A stretch of 36,438 nucleotides of DNA from Snowella sp. (GTDB lineage Bacteria; Cyanobacteriota; Cyanobacteriia; Cyanobacteriales; Microcystaceae): positions 1 through 36,438 of the forward strand of contig QBMS01000029.1 in NCBI GenBank assembly GCA_003249095.1, written 5' to 3'. Within the stretch, counting starts at the first letter, position 1, and the number at the start of each line of letters is the position of its first letter. The position numbers and the translations under genes were made by a program. Positions 7,430 to 17,245 of this stretch are shown here, piece by piece. The notes below the pieces were generated by a model, which searched no databases, was not told where the DNA came from, and was given only the letters and a program-made list of their open reading frames with translations.

Positions 7430-10345
7430 TTATTTCGCTTCCATCCAGTTTTTTCCTGCATGAATTTCAACCACTAGGGGAATACTCAGAGAAACCGCTT
7501 CTTCCATCGTCCTTTTGATTTGGGTTTCTAGAATTTCCCATTCTTCAGTCGGCATTTCAAAAATCAATTCATCATGGACTTGTAATAAAAGTTTCGCTTC
7601 ATAATTAGCTAGAATTTTATCGATTTTGACCATCGCAATTTTAATCAGATCCGCACTAGAACCTTGAATCGGAGCATTTGCCGCAGACCTTAAAAGTTGA
7701 CCATCGGTGTAGTTAAAATCGATCGCCTCTAAATCCAAAGAGTGGGGATCAACGCCCCGTAATTTCCGTAAACTCTGACTACCAAATTCAAAATAACGCC
7801 GACGGCCCTCAATCGTCGTTACAAAACCATCGGCGATCGCGCATTTTTTCATCGTTTCTAAATAGTTGAAAACCTGGGCATATTTTTGCCGATAGCGATC
7901 AATAAACTTGCGCCCCTCCTCTGAACTAACCCCTGCTTCCCTGGCAAAACGTTGCGCTCCCATGCCATAAATAACCCCAAAATTAATCGTCTTACCCAGA
8001 TTTCGTTCGGCAGGAGTAATAATTTCCTTATCAAACAATAATCGAGCCGTTACTTCATGGACATCTTGATGATTGCGATAGGCTTCTAATAAAACAGGTT
8101 CCTGACTAAGATGGGCAAGAATCCGTAATTCTATTTGGGAATAATCCGCAGACACTAAAATCCAATTTTCTTTAGGAATAAATGCCTGACGAATTTTACG
8201 AGAAAATTCAGTCCGAATCGGAATATTTTGTAAATTAGGATTAGAAGAAGAAAGGCGACCCGTTGTCGTGACGGTTTGATTAAAATCCGTATGTACCCGT
8301 TGAGTTTTAGGGTTAACTAACATCGGCAAAGCGTCAACGTAGGTAGATTTTAGTTTAGACAGAGTGCGATGATTTAGAATTTCATCAATTAAAGGATGAT
8401 CTCCCTGTAATTTTTCTAAAGTCGCATGATCGGTGGAATAACCCGTTTTAGTTTTACGGGATTTTTTCAGATTTAAACCTAATTTTTCAAATAAAATTTC
8501 TCCTAATTGTTTGGGTGAACCCAGATTAAACTGTTCCCCTGCTAATACGTAGGCTTCTGTTTCAATCCTATGTAAATCTTGTTCTAATTGTTGAGAAAGT
8601 TCTTGTAAATAATTAACATCAATGCGAATCCCCCGATCTTCCATTGCAGCTAAAATTGGCTCTAGGGGTTGTTCAATGGTTAATAATAATTTTTCGAGTT
8701 CAGGTAAATCCGATAATTCTGCTCGTAATTTAGGAACCAATAAAAGGGTACTGTAGGCATCTAAACCGCAGTAATTCGCAACAATTTCAATGCTCACCTG
8801 GGAAATATTTTTCCCTTTTGGAATACCCAAATCTTTATAACTCAGAGCCACAATATTGGGCAAATAGCGGCGACATAAATCGGTTAAATTATGATTTTGT
8901 TCGGGGTGCAAAACATAGCTGGCCAACATCGTATCCAACACCACACCCTGAAGATTAATTCCTTGATGTTTAAAAATCAGTCGGTCAAATTTTGTATTCT
9001 GAAAAACCTTGGGATAGCGATCGCTTTCTAGGATGGGTTTTAAGGCTTCTAAAACCGTTGATTTCTCCAACTGCTGACCGTCAGTATGGCCTACGGGAAA
9101 ATAGGCTATCTCAGTAATTTCTTTCCCCCATGCACAGCCAATTCCCACTAAATCCGAACTAAAAGGATCTAATCCCGTTGTTTCGGTGTCCCAGGCGACG
9201 GGGAACTCAGGATTAGTATAGGTTTGTAATTTTTGAACTAAATTATTGAGCTTTTCGAGAGTATCAATAATTTCGGGTTGAATGAGCGTTTGGGGTTGAT
9301 GATAGGAAGGATTGGGTTCAATCTTGATGGGAGTTTCAGCCGTCTTAAAAAGAGAAAGTTGTTGGGGATCACTGGATTCAATGGGGGTAATAACCGATGG
9401 AGGCGGTGTAATAATTTCTCCGCCAAACTGCCCTTGTAACTGATTTAATTTTTCTAAAAAAGTTCTGAGTTCTAATTTTTCTAAAACTGATTTCAGGGCG
9501 GCACGATCAAAGCCTGTTAATTGAAAAGTTTCTAGGGAATTGTCTAACGGGACATTGGTGACAATTTCGGCTAAATGACGGGAATGTTCCGCATCGGCTT
9601 TACCCGTTTCTAATTTAGTTTTAATCGCTCCTTTAATTTTGCTTAAATTTTCATAAATAGCTTCTAGGGTTCCGTATTCATTCAATAATTTTACAGCAGT
9701 TTTTTCGCCGATGCCCCGCACCCCAGGAATGTTATCCGATTTATCTCCACAGAGAGCTTTGTAGTCAACAATTTGGGCAGGGGTGACTCCCATTTTGGCT
9801 TTGACGGCTTCTTCATTAAATTCACTGTAACCTTCATTTCCCTTTGCTTGAAATGGATTTCTTTCTAGATATAAAACACTAATATTTTTATCAGGATCAA
9901 CTAATTGAAATAGGTCGCGATCGCCACTGACTATTTTTACTTGATAATTAGCTTGGCTGGCTTGATGGGCGAGGGTTCCCAAAATATCGTCGGCTTCGTA
10001 ACCCGCGTAGGTAATCGTTTCTAAATTTAAGGCCGCTAATAATTCCCGTAAATTTCTGAGGTCAACAATAAAATCTTCGGGGGTTTCCTCTCGGTCTGCT
10101 TTATAGTTAACGTCGGCTTGATGACGAAAGGTGGGTTCTCTTCTATCAAATGCGATCGCGATCGCCTGGGGTTTCTGAGACTCAATCACCTGAACTAGGG
10201 AATTTAAAAAACCAAAACACACACTGGTCGGAATTCCACTGACGGTACGGAGTGGCCCTTTTCGAGACAGCGCGAAGGCATAATAGGCACGGAAAGCGAG
10301 GGAATGACCATCGATCAGAATCAGTAGCGGGGCAGAATTAGACAT
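7430..10345 (-). CDS. polA: DNA polymerase I
   Basis: PolA fills gaps and removes RNA primers during replication and repair. At 971 residues it has all three domains. The 5'-3' exonuclease (1 to about 300) has LIDGHSLAFRAYYA, the YEADDILGT acidic cluster, SGDRDLFQL, and GDKSDNIPGVRGIGEKTA. The 3'-5' proofreading domain (about 375-570) keeps its metal ligands: D386 and E388 in WDTETTGLD, and FQNTKFDRLIF and YCGLDAYST further on. The polymerase domain (about 590-971) has motif A DYSQIELRILAH, motif B RNLGKTINFGVIYGMG and motif C VHDELIFE. All catalytic residues appear intact, so it should be a proofreading enzyme. It follows btpA on the same strand by about 100 bp, with a possible hairpin between them. 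Confidence 0.97.
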   Translation of the reverse strand: MSNSAPLLILIDGHSLAFRAYYAFALSRKGPLRTVSGIPTSVCFGFLNSLVQVIESQKPQAIAIAFDRREPTFRHQADVNYKADREETPEDFIVDLRNLRELLAALNLETITYAGYEADDILGTLAHQASQANYQVKIVSGDRDLFQLVDPDKNISVLYLERNPFQAKGNEGYSEFNEEAVKAKMGVTPAQIVDYKALCGDKSDNIPGVRGIGEKTAVKLLNEYGTLEAIYENLSKIKGAIKTKLETGKADAEHSRHLAEIVTNVPLDNSLETFQLTGFDRAALKSVLEKLELRTFLEKLNQLQGQFGGEIITPPPSVITPIESSDPQQLSLFKTAETPIKIEPNPSYHQPQTLIQPEIIDTLEKLNNLVQKLQTYTNPEFPVAWDTETTGLDPFSSDLVGIGCAWGKEITEIAYFPVGHTDGQQLEKSTVLEALKPILESDRYPKVFQNTKFDRLIFKHQGINLQGVVLDTMLASYVLHPEQNHNLTDLCRRYLPNIVALSYKDLGIPKGKNISQVSIEIVANYCGLDAYSTLLLVPKLRAELSDLPELEKLLLTIEQPLEPILAAMEDRGIRIDVNYLQELSQQLEQDLHRIETEAYVLAGEQFNLGSPKQLGEILFEKLGLNLKKSRKTKTGYSTDHATLEKLQGDHPLIDEILNHRTLSKLKSTYVDALPMLVNPKTQRVHTDFNQTVTTTGRLSSSNPNLQNIPIRTEFSRKIRQAFIPKENWILVSADYSQIELRILAHLSQEPVLLEAYRNHQDVHEVTARLLFDKEIITPAERNLGKTINFGVIYGMGAQRFAREAGVSSEEGRKFIDRYRQKYAQVFNYLETMKKCAIADGFVTTIEGRRRYFEFGSQSLRKLRGVDPHSLDLEAIDFNYTDGQLLRSAANAPIQGSSADLIKIAMVKIDKILANYEAKLLLQVHDELIFEMPTEEWEILETQIKRTMEEAVSLSIPLVVEIHAGKNWMEAK

Positions 10346-10359
10346 AGGGAGTCGCTAAA

Positions 10360-10400
10360 AGAAATCTCCATCCACTAAAGCTTTCAGAATAGAGATTTCT
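10360..10400 (-). terminator. Possible terminator or attenuator between btpA and polA
   Basis: On the minus strand a 9-bp perfect inverted repeat, AGAAATCTC (10392-10400) and GAGATTTCT (10360-10368), is separated by 23 nt that contain a smaller AAAGCTTT palindrome. It is followed by TTTT. It sits after the btpA stop and just before the polA start. The T-run is short, so it may be a weak terminator or an mRNA processing structure. Confidence 0.4.
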
Positions 10401-10442
10401 CCATTTTACTCTGCTTCAACCCAATCTAGATTCAGGATAAAT

Positions 10443-11291
10443 TTAAACAGGATTCGGGACAGGATCAGCCGTTTTTTCGATTAATTTAGCGGCACTCACT
10501 TCTCTCGCCGCTTCGATAAACTGAGCCACCCGAATGGGATCAATCGTTTCATGAATCATCCCTTGACGTTTTAGGGAACTAGCAACGATCGCACCATCGG
10601 CGGCCTGCATGAGTTGGCCAATATTATCCCAATTCGCTCCACTGCCAATTAATACGGGAGTTCCCTTGGCGGCGGCGGTGGCGAGTTCCAAATCTTCTAG
10701 GGTAGGAGGACTGCCCGTTGCCCAACCAGAAAGAATCACGGCATCAGCCAGACTGCGTTCAATGGTGTCTTGAACTGCCGTTGTTAGATTGGGCGTTCCC
10801 AGGGGTCGGGCGTGTTTGACCAAAACATCTGCAAAAATTGCAATATCAGAGCCTAATTCTCGGCGAAATCGTAATATTTCATGGGCATTTCCCTCAATTA
10901 ATCCCTGATCCGTTGCCATGATGCCATTGAGGACATTAACTCGGATAAATTGAGCATTAACACAGGAGGCGATCGCCAAAGCTCCCTTTGCGTCATTCCG
11001 TAAAAGATTTAGACCAACGGGAACGACCACAAGATTCATAATGCGATCAACAATCAAGGTCATGGCACTAATGACGGCGGGATTGACCTGATCTTTCGTA
11101 AAGGGCGCGTCAAAAAAATTTTCAACAATAATGCCATCAATTCCCCCTGCGGCAAGGGCTGTGGCTTCCTGTTCTGCTCGTTCAATAACGGCCTTAAGAC
11201 TACCTCCCCAACGGGCTGAAGTGGGTAAGGGCAACAGATGAACTACGCCGATTATCGGGTTTTTAGTTTGGAAAATCTGATTTAAGTCCAC
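10443..11291 (-). CDS. btpA: BtpA family photosystem I biogenesis protein
   Basis: BtpA is a peripheral thylakoid protein required to stabilise photosystem I reaction-centre proteins in Synechocystis. Family landmarks include NPIIGVVHLLPLPTSARWGGS near the N-terminus, GIDGIIVENFFDAPF, AQFIRVNVLNGIMATDQG, VLVKHARPLG, ADAVILSGWATGSPP and PVLIGSGANWDN. It is a TIM-barrel-like fold of about 280 residues. I place the start at the GTG at 11291 (VDLNQIFQTKNP), with AGGA 11 nt upstream. A longer frame from a GTG at 11330 adds 13 residues that do not look like family sequence. polA follows on the same strand. Confidence 0.9.
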   Translation of the reverse strand: MDLNQIFQTKNPIIGVVHLLPLPTSARWGGSLKAVIERAEQEATALAAGGIDGIIVENFFDAPFTKDQVNPAVISAMTLIVDRIMNLVVVPVGLNLLRNDAKGALAIASCVNAQFIRVNVLNGIMATDQGLIEGNAHEILRFRRELGSDIAIFADVLVKHARPLGTPNLTTAVQDTIERSLADAVILSGWATGSPPTLEDLELATAAAKGTPVLIGSGANWDNIGQLMQAADGAIVASSLKRQGMIHETIDPIRVAQFIEAAREVSAAKLIEKTADPVPNPV

Positions 11292-11680
11292 TGCACTGAA
11301 TATCCTGATGCACCATTGGGCGGTCGGCACGTATTTTATAGAACCAATTTAAGATCTTACCGTAAATCCGTAAATCCTCCATGCTTGGATCTCAACCCGC
11401 CCCATTTTAAACCGACGATCACCAACTATAGAGGTATTCATGCAAGAGAGGTATGGCCAAAGTTTGATTAACAAGGGGCTTAAGCCCCTTGCCCATAGCT
11501 TGTACAACTGCACACCCTTATCTTTCTCGGCGATCGCGAAAAAAAATTCATTTTATTTGGTTAAGTCAAATCAATCAAAGGGAAAATAGAGAATAAAAGA
11601 GAGATTTAAGAAAATTGTTTTTCCTTACCCATTGAGTTACCTTAAATAGGCAAACTCGATCCTTTCCACGCTTAAGCCGA
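11292..11680. other. Intergenic region with a perfect 20-bp palindrome
   Basis: This divergent intergenic region lies between btpA (minus) and the HAD gene (plus), so it should hold both promoters. The only clear structure is the perfect palindrome CAAGGGGCTTAAGCCCCTTG at 11472-11491. A related palindrome lies at 17141-17158. One HIP1 site occurs near 11530. I see no RNA gene or coding frame. Confidence 0.5.
11472..11491. repeat. 20-bp palindrome, dispersed type
   Basis: CAAGGGGCTTAAGCCCCTTG is a perfect palindrome. A diverged copy occurs at 17141-17158 upstream of cruP. It lacks a T-run and is in a divergent promoter region, so it is not a terminator. It may be a dispersed cyanobacterial palindrome or a remnant of an insertion sequence end. 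Confidence 0.55.
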
Positions 11681-12367
11681 ATGCTGAGACTGATTACCGA
11701 TTTCGATGGCCCGATTATGGATGTTTCCGAACGATATTATCAGGTCTATCAATACTGCCTAAAACAAGCTCAGGAGCAGGGACAAGGGGTCAAGCAACTT
11801 TCCAAGTCCGAATTCTGGGAACTCAAACGCGCTCAGGTTCCCGAACGACAAATTGGATTGATGTCGGGTTTAGAGGCAGAACAAGCCCAAAAATTTACCC
11901 ACTTACGCCGTCAAACGGTTCATACGCTTCCTTATCTGGTTTATGACCAACCCGTAGCTGGCGCGATCGCGACCTTAGAAAAAATTCAACAACTAGACAT
12001 TGATTTAGTGGTAATGACCATGCGGCGGGTTCGAGAACTAGATGCGGCCCTAGAGAATTATGATTTAGGGCGATTTTTTGCGCCTCAACAGCGTTATTGC
12101 TTGAGTAATGATTATGTCAAGACAACGGACGTAGAAGACAAGCCCCGTTTAATGGCCAGAGCCGTAGAGGAATTAGCTCCCTGTGAAAACGTCTGGATGG
12201 TGGGGGATACGGAAGCAGATATTGCGGCGGCCAAAAGTTATGACATTCCCTTTGTCGGTGTGCTATCGGGAATCCGCGATCGCGATCGCCTAGAGCAGTA
12301 TCAACCTGATTTTATTGTCAATAATTTGAGGGAAGCCTTGGATTTAATTTTAGCGGCGATCGGCTAA
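11681..12367 (+). CDS. HAD-superfamily hydrolase (phosphatase-like)
   Basis: This 228-residue HAD hydrolase carries all four motifs. Motif I is DFDGPIMDV (residues 7-15, nucleophile D7, acid D9). Motif II is the Thr in VVMTMRRVREL. Motif III is the Lys in VEDKPRLM. Motif IV is VGDTEADIAAAKS. The helical cap between motifs I and II (about 15-95) places it with subclass I enzymes such as phosphoglycolate phosphatase and related Cof/Gph proteins. The substrate cannot be told from sequence. Pro and Ile after DFDG are slightly unusual, since DFDGTLxD is the norm. It precedes typA by 126 bp on the same strand, but typA appears to have its own promoter. Confidence 0.8.
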   Translation: MLRLITDFDGPIMDVSERYYQVYQYCLKQAQEQGQGVKQLSKSEFWELKRAQVPERQIGLMSGLEAEQAQKFTHLRRQTVHTLPYLVYDQPVAGAIATLEKIQQLDIDLVVMTMRRVRELDAALENYDLGRFFAPQQRYCLSNDYVKTTDVEDKPRLMARAVEELAPCENVWMVGDTEADIAAAKSYDIPFVGVLSGIRDRDRLEQYQPDFIVNNLREALDLILAAIG

Positions 12368-12415
12368 TCTTCCATTGAGTCAAACGCATTAGTTAAGAAC
12401 CTCTAACTTCAATAC

Positions 12416-12445
12416 TGTCAACTTGTCATCCTAATATGTTAGAAT
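12416..12445 (+). promoter_or_regulatory. Candidate extended -10 promoter for typA
   Basis: TGTTAGAAT (12437-12445) matches an extended -10 element (TGnTATAAT-like). A weak -35 candidate, TGTCAA, lies at 12416-12421, 18 bp upstream. The site is about 50 bp before the typA start. This is a pattern match only. Confidence 0.4.
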
Positions 12446-12493
12446 CGTTACAAAATATTACTAACAACTCCTAAACGTACCTCCAGAGTCTAT

Positions 12494-14287
12494 ATGTCCC
12501 TTCCCATTCGCAATCTTGCCATCATCGCCCACGTCGATCACGGTAAAACGACCTTAGTTGATGCACTCCTCAAACAATCCGGCATTTTTCGCGAAGGGGA
12601 AGACGTTCCGATTTGTGTCATGGACTCCAATGCCCTAGAACGAGAGCGGGGAATTACCATCCTTTCTAAAAATACCGCCGTTCGTTATCAAGACACCCTC
12701 ATTAATATTGTTGATACCCCAGGCCACGCGGACTTTGGTGGAGAAGTTGAACGGGTATTGGGAATGGTAGATGGTTGCGTCCTAATCGTGGATGCCAATG
12801 AAGGCCCCATGCCCCAAACCCGCTTTGTGTTGAAAAAAGCCTTAGAAAAAGGATTACGTCCGATCCTGGTCGTCAATAAAATCGATCGCCCCCGTGCTGA
12901 TCCCAACACAGCCGTTGATAAAGTTTTTGATTTATTTGTGGAATTAGGCGCAGACGATGACCAGTGTGATTTCACGACCCTTTTTGCTTCGGGTTTAGCA
13001 GGTTACGCGAAAGACTCTTTAGAAGATGAAGGGGTTGATATGACTCCCCTGTTCCAAGCGATTTTACACCACGTTCCGCCCCCGGCTGGAGACCCTACTA
13101 AACCCCTCCAATTGCAGGTGACAACCCTTGATTATTCCGACTATTTGGGACGGATTATCATTGGTCGGATTCACAATGGAACCATTAAATCGGGTCAACA
13201 GGTCGCCCTGGTTAAAGATACGGGAGACATCGTTAAAGGTCGGGTGACTAAGTTATTAGGCTTCTCTGGTTTACAACGAGTCGAAATGGAAGAGGCTAGT
13301 GCGGGTTATATTGTAGCGGTCGCAGGTTTTGCAGATGCGAATATCGGTGAAACCCTGACCAGTGCGGATGATCCCCAAGCATTACCTTTGATTAAAGTTG
13401 ATGAACCAACCCTACAAATGACGTTTTCCGTTAATGATTCACCCTTTGCAGGTCAAGAAGGCCAATTTGTGACTTCTCGCCAAATCCGCGATCGCCTCCA
13501 CCGTGAATTAGAAACCAATGTGGCTCTACGGGTGGAAGACAGTGATTCTGCTGAAAAATTCCTCGTTTCAGGACGGGGAGAATTGCATCTAGGGATTTTG
13601 ATTGAAACCATGCGTCGCGAGGGCTACGAGTTTCAGGTCTCCCAACCCCAGGTAATTTTCCGCGAAGTCAATGGCCAGCCCTGTGAACCCTTTGAATATT
13701 TAGTCTTAGACGTTCCTGAAGCGGCTGTGGGATCTTGTATTGACCGACTGAATCAACGTCGGGGTGAAATGCAGGATATGCAAAAAGGCACGAATAATCG
13801 TACTCAACTAGAGTTTATTATTCCCGCGCGGGGCTTAATCGGTTTTCGGGGTGAATTCATCCGCATGACGCGAGGTGAAGGCATCATGAACCATAGTTTT
13901 CTGGAATATCGGAAACTGTCGGGAACGGTGGAAACCCGTTACAACGGGATTATTACCGCCTTTGAAGAAGGAACCGCAACTTTCTACGCCATGAAAAACG
14001 CAGAAGATCGGGGTGTTTTCTTCATCACGCCTGGTACGAAAGTTTATCGCGGCATGATTATTGGTGAACATAACCGTCCCCAGGATTTAGATTTGAATGT
14101 TTGCAAGGCCAAACAATTGACCAATCACCGTTCAGCAACAGGGGATGAATTGGTGCAATTACAAGCTCCCATTGAAATGAGCCTGGAGCGGGCTTTGGAA
14201 TATATCGGCTCGGATGAGTTGGTAGAGGTTACACCAAAGTCGGTTCGTTTACGCAAAGTCAGCAAACAAAAGGTGGCTAAACGCTAG
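12494..14287 (+). CDS. typA: Translational GTPase TypA/BipA
   Basis: TypA (BipA) is a ribosome-associated GTPase related to EF-G and LepA, involved in ribosome assembly and stress adaptation. The G motifs are intact: [10 protein letters not shown] (G1, residues 12-21), RERGITI (G2), [12 protein letters not shown] (G3) and NKIDRPRA (G4). The length of 597 residues matches the family. Domain V and the TypA-specific C-terminal domain are recognisable in [26 protein letters not shown] and [23 protein letters not shown], diagnostic of TypA rather than LepA. The ATG at 12494 gives the canonical start. A rho-independent terminator follows 40 bp after the stop. Confidence 0.97.
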   Translation: MSLPIRNLAIIAHVDHGKTTLVDALLKQSGIFREGEDVPICVMDSNALERERGITILSKNTAVRYQDTLINIVDTPGHADFGGEVERVLGMVDGCVLIVDANEGPMPQTRFVLKKALEKGLRPILVVNKIDRPRADPNTAVDKVFDLFVELGADDDQCDFTTLFASGLAGYAKDSLEDEGVDMTPLFQAILHHVPPPAGDPTKPLQLQVTTLDYSDYLGRIIIGRIHNGTIKSGQQVALVKDTGDIVKGRVTKLLGFSGLQRVEMEEASAGYIVAVAGFADANIGETLTSADDPQALPLIKVDEPTLQMTFSVNDSPFAGQEGQFVTSRQIRDRLHRELETNVALRVEDSDSAEKFLVSGRGELHLGILIETMRREGYEFQVSQPQVIFREVNGQPCEPFEYLVLDVPEAAVGSCIDRLNQRRGEMQDMQKGTNNRTQLEFIIPARGLIGFRGEFIRMTRGEGIMNHSFLEYRKLSGTVETRYNGIITAFEEGTATFYAMKNAEDRGVFFITPGTKVYRGMIIGEHNRPQDLDLNVCKAKQLTNHRSATGDELVQLQAPIEMSLERALEYIGSDELVEVTPKSVRLRKVSKQKVAKR

Positions 14288-14324
14288 GCTTACTTTCAGG
14301 ACTTTTCTGTTAAATAAACTTATT

Positions 14325-14359
14325 AATCCCCCTCGATCCTCGAATTTTGGGGGATTTTT
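14325..14359 (+). terminator. Rho-independent terminator after typA
   Basis: AATCCCCC (14325-14332) pairs with GGGGGATT (14349-14356), and the stem runs into a TTTTT run. It lies between the convergent typA and dapB genes and could act on both strands, since the left arm is preceded by A-rich sequence on the plus strand. Confidence 0.75.
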
Positions 14360-14440
14360 AATTGATTTTTTCCCCAGATTCTTAACTTGATGGGGCGATC
14401 GCATTACAATAAATCATTTTCCATCAATTTTTACTCACAT

Positions 14441-15268
14441 TTATAACAATTTTTCCAAGCCATACACCAAGGTTTTTAAATTAATCACTTTACGGATTCC
14501 TAGCAAAACCCCTGGCATATAACAAGCTCGGTCAGTCGTGTCATGACGTAACGTATAAATTTGACCAGGAGACCCAAAAATAATTTCTTGATGGGCTAAT
14601 AATCCAGGTAAACGAATACTATGAATATTGATATTTTCGGGGCCTAAGCCGCCCCTGGCTCCCGTAATAATCTCTTTTTCATTAACTAACATTGGATTAT
14701 AGGTTTTGCCTAACTCTGCTAACATTTCTGCGGTTTTAATGGCAGTTCCACTCGGTGCATCGGCTTTTTGATTGTGGTGCAATTCAATAATTTCTACATG
14801 GTCAAAATATTGAGAAGCCTGGATCGCCGCTTGTTGCATCAATAAAACCCCGATCGCGAAATTAGGCGCAATTAAAACTCCTGTACTGGCTTTATCCGCA
14901 AATTCTGTCAGGTCTTCAATCTGTTTCGCACTTAATCCCGTTGTTCCCACCACTGGACGCACCCCATAGGCGATCGCGGAACGAACATTTTCATAAACCC
15001 CATCGGGATGGGTAAAATCCACCATCACCCCTTGAATTTTCTCCTGGGTCGCCAACACCAAAACACTTTGTAAATCATCCAAGACTGGTACTTCCAACGG
15101 GCCAATACCGACAATTTCGCCAATATCCTGTCCTCTGATATGAGGATTGGCATCAACCGCCCCCACAAGCATCATATCTTCCGCCTTAGCAACGGCTTTA
15201 ATCACCTCTCGTCCCATTTTCCCCGCCGCCCCATTGACGACCACTGGAATTAACGCATCATGAGTCAT
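14441..15268 (-). CDS. dapB: 4-hydroxy-tetrahydrodipicolinate reductase
   Basis: DapB reduces 4-hydroxy-tetrahydrodipicolinate with NAD(P)H in the diaminopimelate/lysine pathway, which also feeds peptidoglycan. The dinucleotide loop is [15 protein letters not shown] (residues 8-22). The catalytic and substrate-binding motif [15 protein letters not shown] is complete, and [11 protein letters not shown] and [12 protein letters not shown] are typical. The length of 275 residues is usual for cyanobacterial enzymes. It is convergent with typA across a shared terminator region. It is followed upstream by the gene for a membrane coiled-coil protein on the same strand, about 110 bp away. Confidence 0.96.
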   Translation of the reverse strand: MTHDALIPVVVNGAAGKMGREVIKAVAKAEDMMLVGAVDANPHIRGQDIGEIVGIGPLEVPVLDDLQSVLVLATQEKIQGVMVDFTHPDGVYENVRSAIAYGVRPVVGTTGLSAKQIEDLTEFADKASTGVLIAPNFAIGVLLMQQAAIQASQYFDHVEIIELHHNQKADAPSGTAIKTAEMLAELGKTYNPMLVNEKEIITGARGGLGPENINIHSIRLPGLLAHQEIIFGSPGQIYTLRHDTTDRACYMPGVLLGIRKVINLKTLVYGLEKLL

Positions 15269-15380
15269 GGTCTTTAATTATCCTAAAAATAATACTCAAC
15301 AAAATCTTTGATCTATTATCCCCCGTTTTCATCCAGTCCTCATAATTATGCCTAAAATCTTCAATATTTCCCTTTATTTT

Positions 15381-16385
15381 TTAATCTTTTCCTGTGATCA
15401 TTTGCTGTTGGTGTTCGGTTAAAATAACAACTTGATTTTGTGCTTCTAAAACATCTGTTTGTAAATAATCGTATTCATTTTTTAAATAGGTTAAGCAGGT
15501 TTCTAGGGAATGAATTTCCTGACGTTTTTCCAACAGAATTTGAGCTAGACGATTATTTTCTTGGTTATAAATTTCTAAATTATTTTGTAGGTTTTGGCAC
15601 TTTTTTTCTAATTCTATTTTGGATTGTATAAAATTCTGAACTTCTGATTGGAGATGATTTTCTGCGGTCATTAGTTCATCTAAATTCGTTGCTCGTAGGG
15701 AGGTTTTTTTCTCTAATTCCTGAATTTCTTGCTTTAGTTCTTCTTTGTACTGGGCTTTTTTGAGGATATCACTTTGTAATTGTTCTAATTCTTCTCGAAT
15801 GAAACCACAACTATTTTCGATCAGTTTCATATTATAATTCGTTTCAACGAGACGTTTTTCTAAGGATTTTTTTTGATAGTTAGCTTGATCAATTTTGTTG
15901 GATAGTTCAGCTAAGACCGTCTCCAATTTTTGTTTTTGGGGTTGAAGTTGGGCAAACAATTGATAAAATTCGTCCCGTCTCTGGTGTAAGTTAGAAATAT
16001 GATCCACCAAATAAAATCGTTCCGTTTTCAGTCGATTGCTCTCTATTTCCATATTTTGATTAAAGCTTTGGGCTGAAGCGATCGCTTGGTAAAGTTGAGA
16101 TTCATAATTTTCTAAATTTTCTAGGCGTTCTTCCAATCCCCAAATTTCTTTCACTAATGCGGTTTTAAGTCGTTTTCGTCCGTAATAAAGCCGTTTTTCT
16201 CTGACCCAATTTCCCCCGTAGGCGGCGGTAACTGCAACCAGTCCCATCGTCAAGGAATTTTTAACATTTTTGGTCATCATCAAACCCAAAGCGATCGCCA
16301 CCACCATCGTCGCCGCAGCAAAACACGCTTGGTCATTGAGCCAAAACAAAAAGGGATTTTTGGAAATAAGTTTACGTTTACTCAC
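15381..16385 (-). CDS. Membrane-anchored coiled-coil protein
   Basis: I do not recognise this 334-residue protein beyond its architecture. The N-terminus has a short basic segment and then two close hydrophobic helices (about residues 20-38 and 45-62), forming a membrane hairpin. From about residue 68 to the end it is an almost continuous coiled coil rich in Glu, Gln, Lys and Leu, with repeated LE-x-x-LENLE and QELEKK patterns. No catalytic motif is visible. Such proteins can scaffold envelope or division complexes, but that is speculation. It is transcribed toward dapB and could share a transcript with it. Confidence 0.6.
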   Translation of the reverse strand: MSKRKLISKNPFLFWLNDQACFAAATMVVAIALGLMMTKNVKNSLTMGLVAVTAAYGGNWVREKRLYYGRKRLKTALVKEIWGLEERLENLENYESQLYQAIASAQSFNQNMEIESNRLKTERFYLVDHISNLHQRRDEFYQLFAQLQPQKQKLETVLAELSNKIDQANYQKKSLEKRLVETNYNMKLIENSCGFIREELEQLQSDILKKAQYKEELKQEIQELEKKTSLRATNLDELMTAENHLQSEVQNFIQSKIELEKKCQNLQNNLEIYNQENNRLAQILLEKRQEIHSLETCLTYLKNEYDYLQTDVLEAQNQVVILTEHQQQMITGKD

Positions 16386-16705
16386 AGAATCTTAAACTTC
16401 AGGGCGTAACTTTATTATAAGGAAATTTATCAAGAGACGAAGGAAGGGAATTGATTTCTGGATAGAACTTACGCAAAAAAAGCAAACTGTAAGGGTAATT
16501 TATGAATTGCTCCTGTGACGAAATTTTGTGTAAATCCTCCTGAAACCGCCCAGGCGATCGCCGATCATTAAGTTATAAAACGTTGACTTGACGATCCCAC
16601 TCGATTTTATGTAGCATTTTATACAGAATGTGTGAATTGTCTTAACATTTCGGATCAAGTTAGTAACGCTCAAGAGAGTCATTCAGCAATCAAAAGAGGG
16701 GAAAT
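16386..16705. other. 320-bp divergent intergenic region
   Basis: This region separates the minus-strand coiled-coil gene from the plus-strand small protein gene, so promoters for both are expected. TTGACT at about 16584 and AT-rich stretches downstream could be a promoter, but no pair with good spacing stands out. GAGGGGAAAT immediately before 16706 is a strong ribosome binding site. There is one HIP1 site. I see no RNA gene. Confidence 0.4.
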
Positions 16706-16948
16706 ATGCAAGCTTTAATCAACAATCGCTCCCAATCCCAAGCAAAATGGTGTTATCTTCCCCTTAATTGGACAGGAGAAGCTCCCAAGGCAGAAGATCA
16801 AACGTGGGTACAACTCTTAGCCGAAGATCTATTCGCTGACGATCAAGCCCTGCTGTTGTGTCAGGAATCAGAGAATGAATGGGTGGTCTGGGTGCCTGGT
16901 CAAGGAGAAACCCGTTTAGATATTAGTGAATTTTGTATTAATCCTTAG
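16706..16948 (+). CDS. Small conserved acidic protein of unknown function
   Basis: This 80-residue protein is supported by a strong GAGGGG ribosome binding site 4 nt before the ATG and by a terminator after the stop. It is acidic and rich in Trp and Glu, with segments such as KWCYLPLNWTGEAP, DQTWVQLLAEDLFADDQ and EWVVWVPGQGETRLDISEF. The alternating hydrophobic pattern suggests a small beta-rich domain. No signal peptide or membrane segment is present. I cannot assign a function. Its own regulatory signals on both sides suggest a monocistronic gene. Confidence 0.65.
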   Translation: MQALINNRSQSQAKWCYLPLNWTGEAPKAEDQTWVQLLAEDLFADDQALLLCQESENEWVVWVPGQGETRLDISEFCINP

Positions 16949-16971
16949 AAATTTTTAAAATAACTGATATT

Positions 16972-17004
16972 CAGGGGCTAGTTCCGTAAACTCCCCTGTT
17001 TTTT
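16972..17004 (+). terminator. Rho-independent terminator after the 80-residue protein gene
   Basis: CAGGGG (16972-16977) pairs with CCCCTG (16993-16998), and inside it AGTT pairs with AACT around a CCGTA loop. A run of six T follows directly. It lies 24 bp after the stop codon. Confidence 0.75.
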
Positions 17005-17140
17005 GCATTTTGAAGAAAAATATTCAGGATTATCCCCAGAGGGAATTGACTCCTGTTATAAATAGGGAATTATGCGAAATTCTTTTTGTTGATACTGTTT
17101 TCATCCAATAAGCTGTTAATCATCTAAAACAGATACAGGT

Positions 17141-17158
17141 AAGGGGCTTAAACCCCTT
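17141..17158. repeat. Palindrome related to that at 11472
   Basis: AAGGGG and CCCCTT are separated by CTTAAA, a diverged copy of the perfect palindrome at 11472-11491. The surrounding region from 16949 to 17245 holds the preceding terminator and this palindrome, but no gene that I can see. Confidence 0.45.
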
Positions 17159-17245
17159 GTTACAAGACTTTCAACAAAATCATGATGCAATCTAAATTTG
17201 TGACAGCTTAATAATTACTTACACATTCCTGAAATCATTTTTAAA

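Noticed and set aside
11292-11330. Thirteen-residue N-terminal extension of BtpA
   Set aside because: It is not family-like, and a GTG with AGGA upstream at 11291 gives the expected start.
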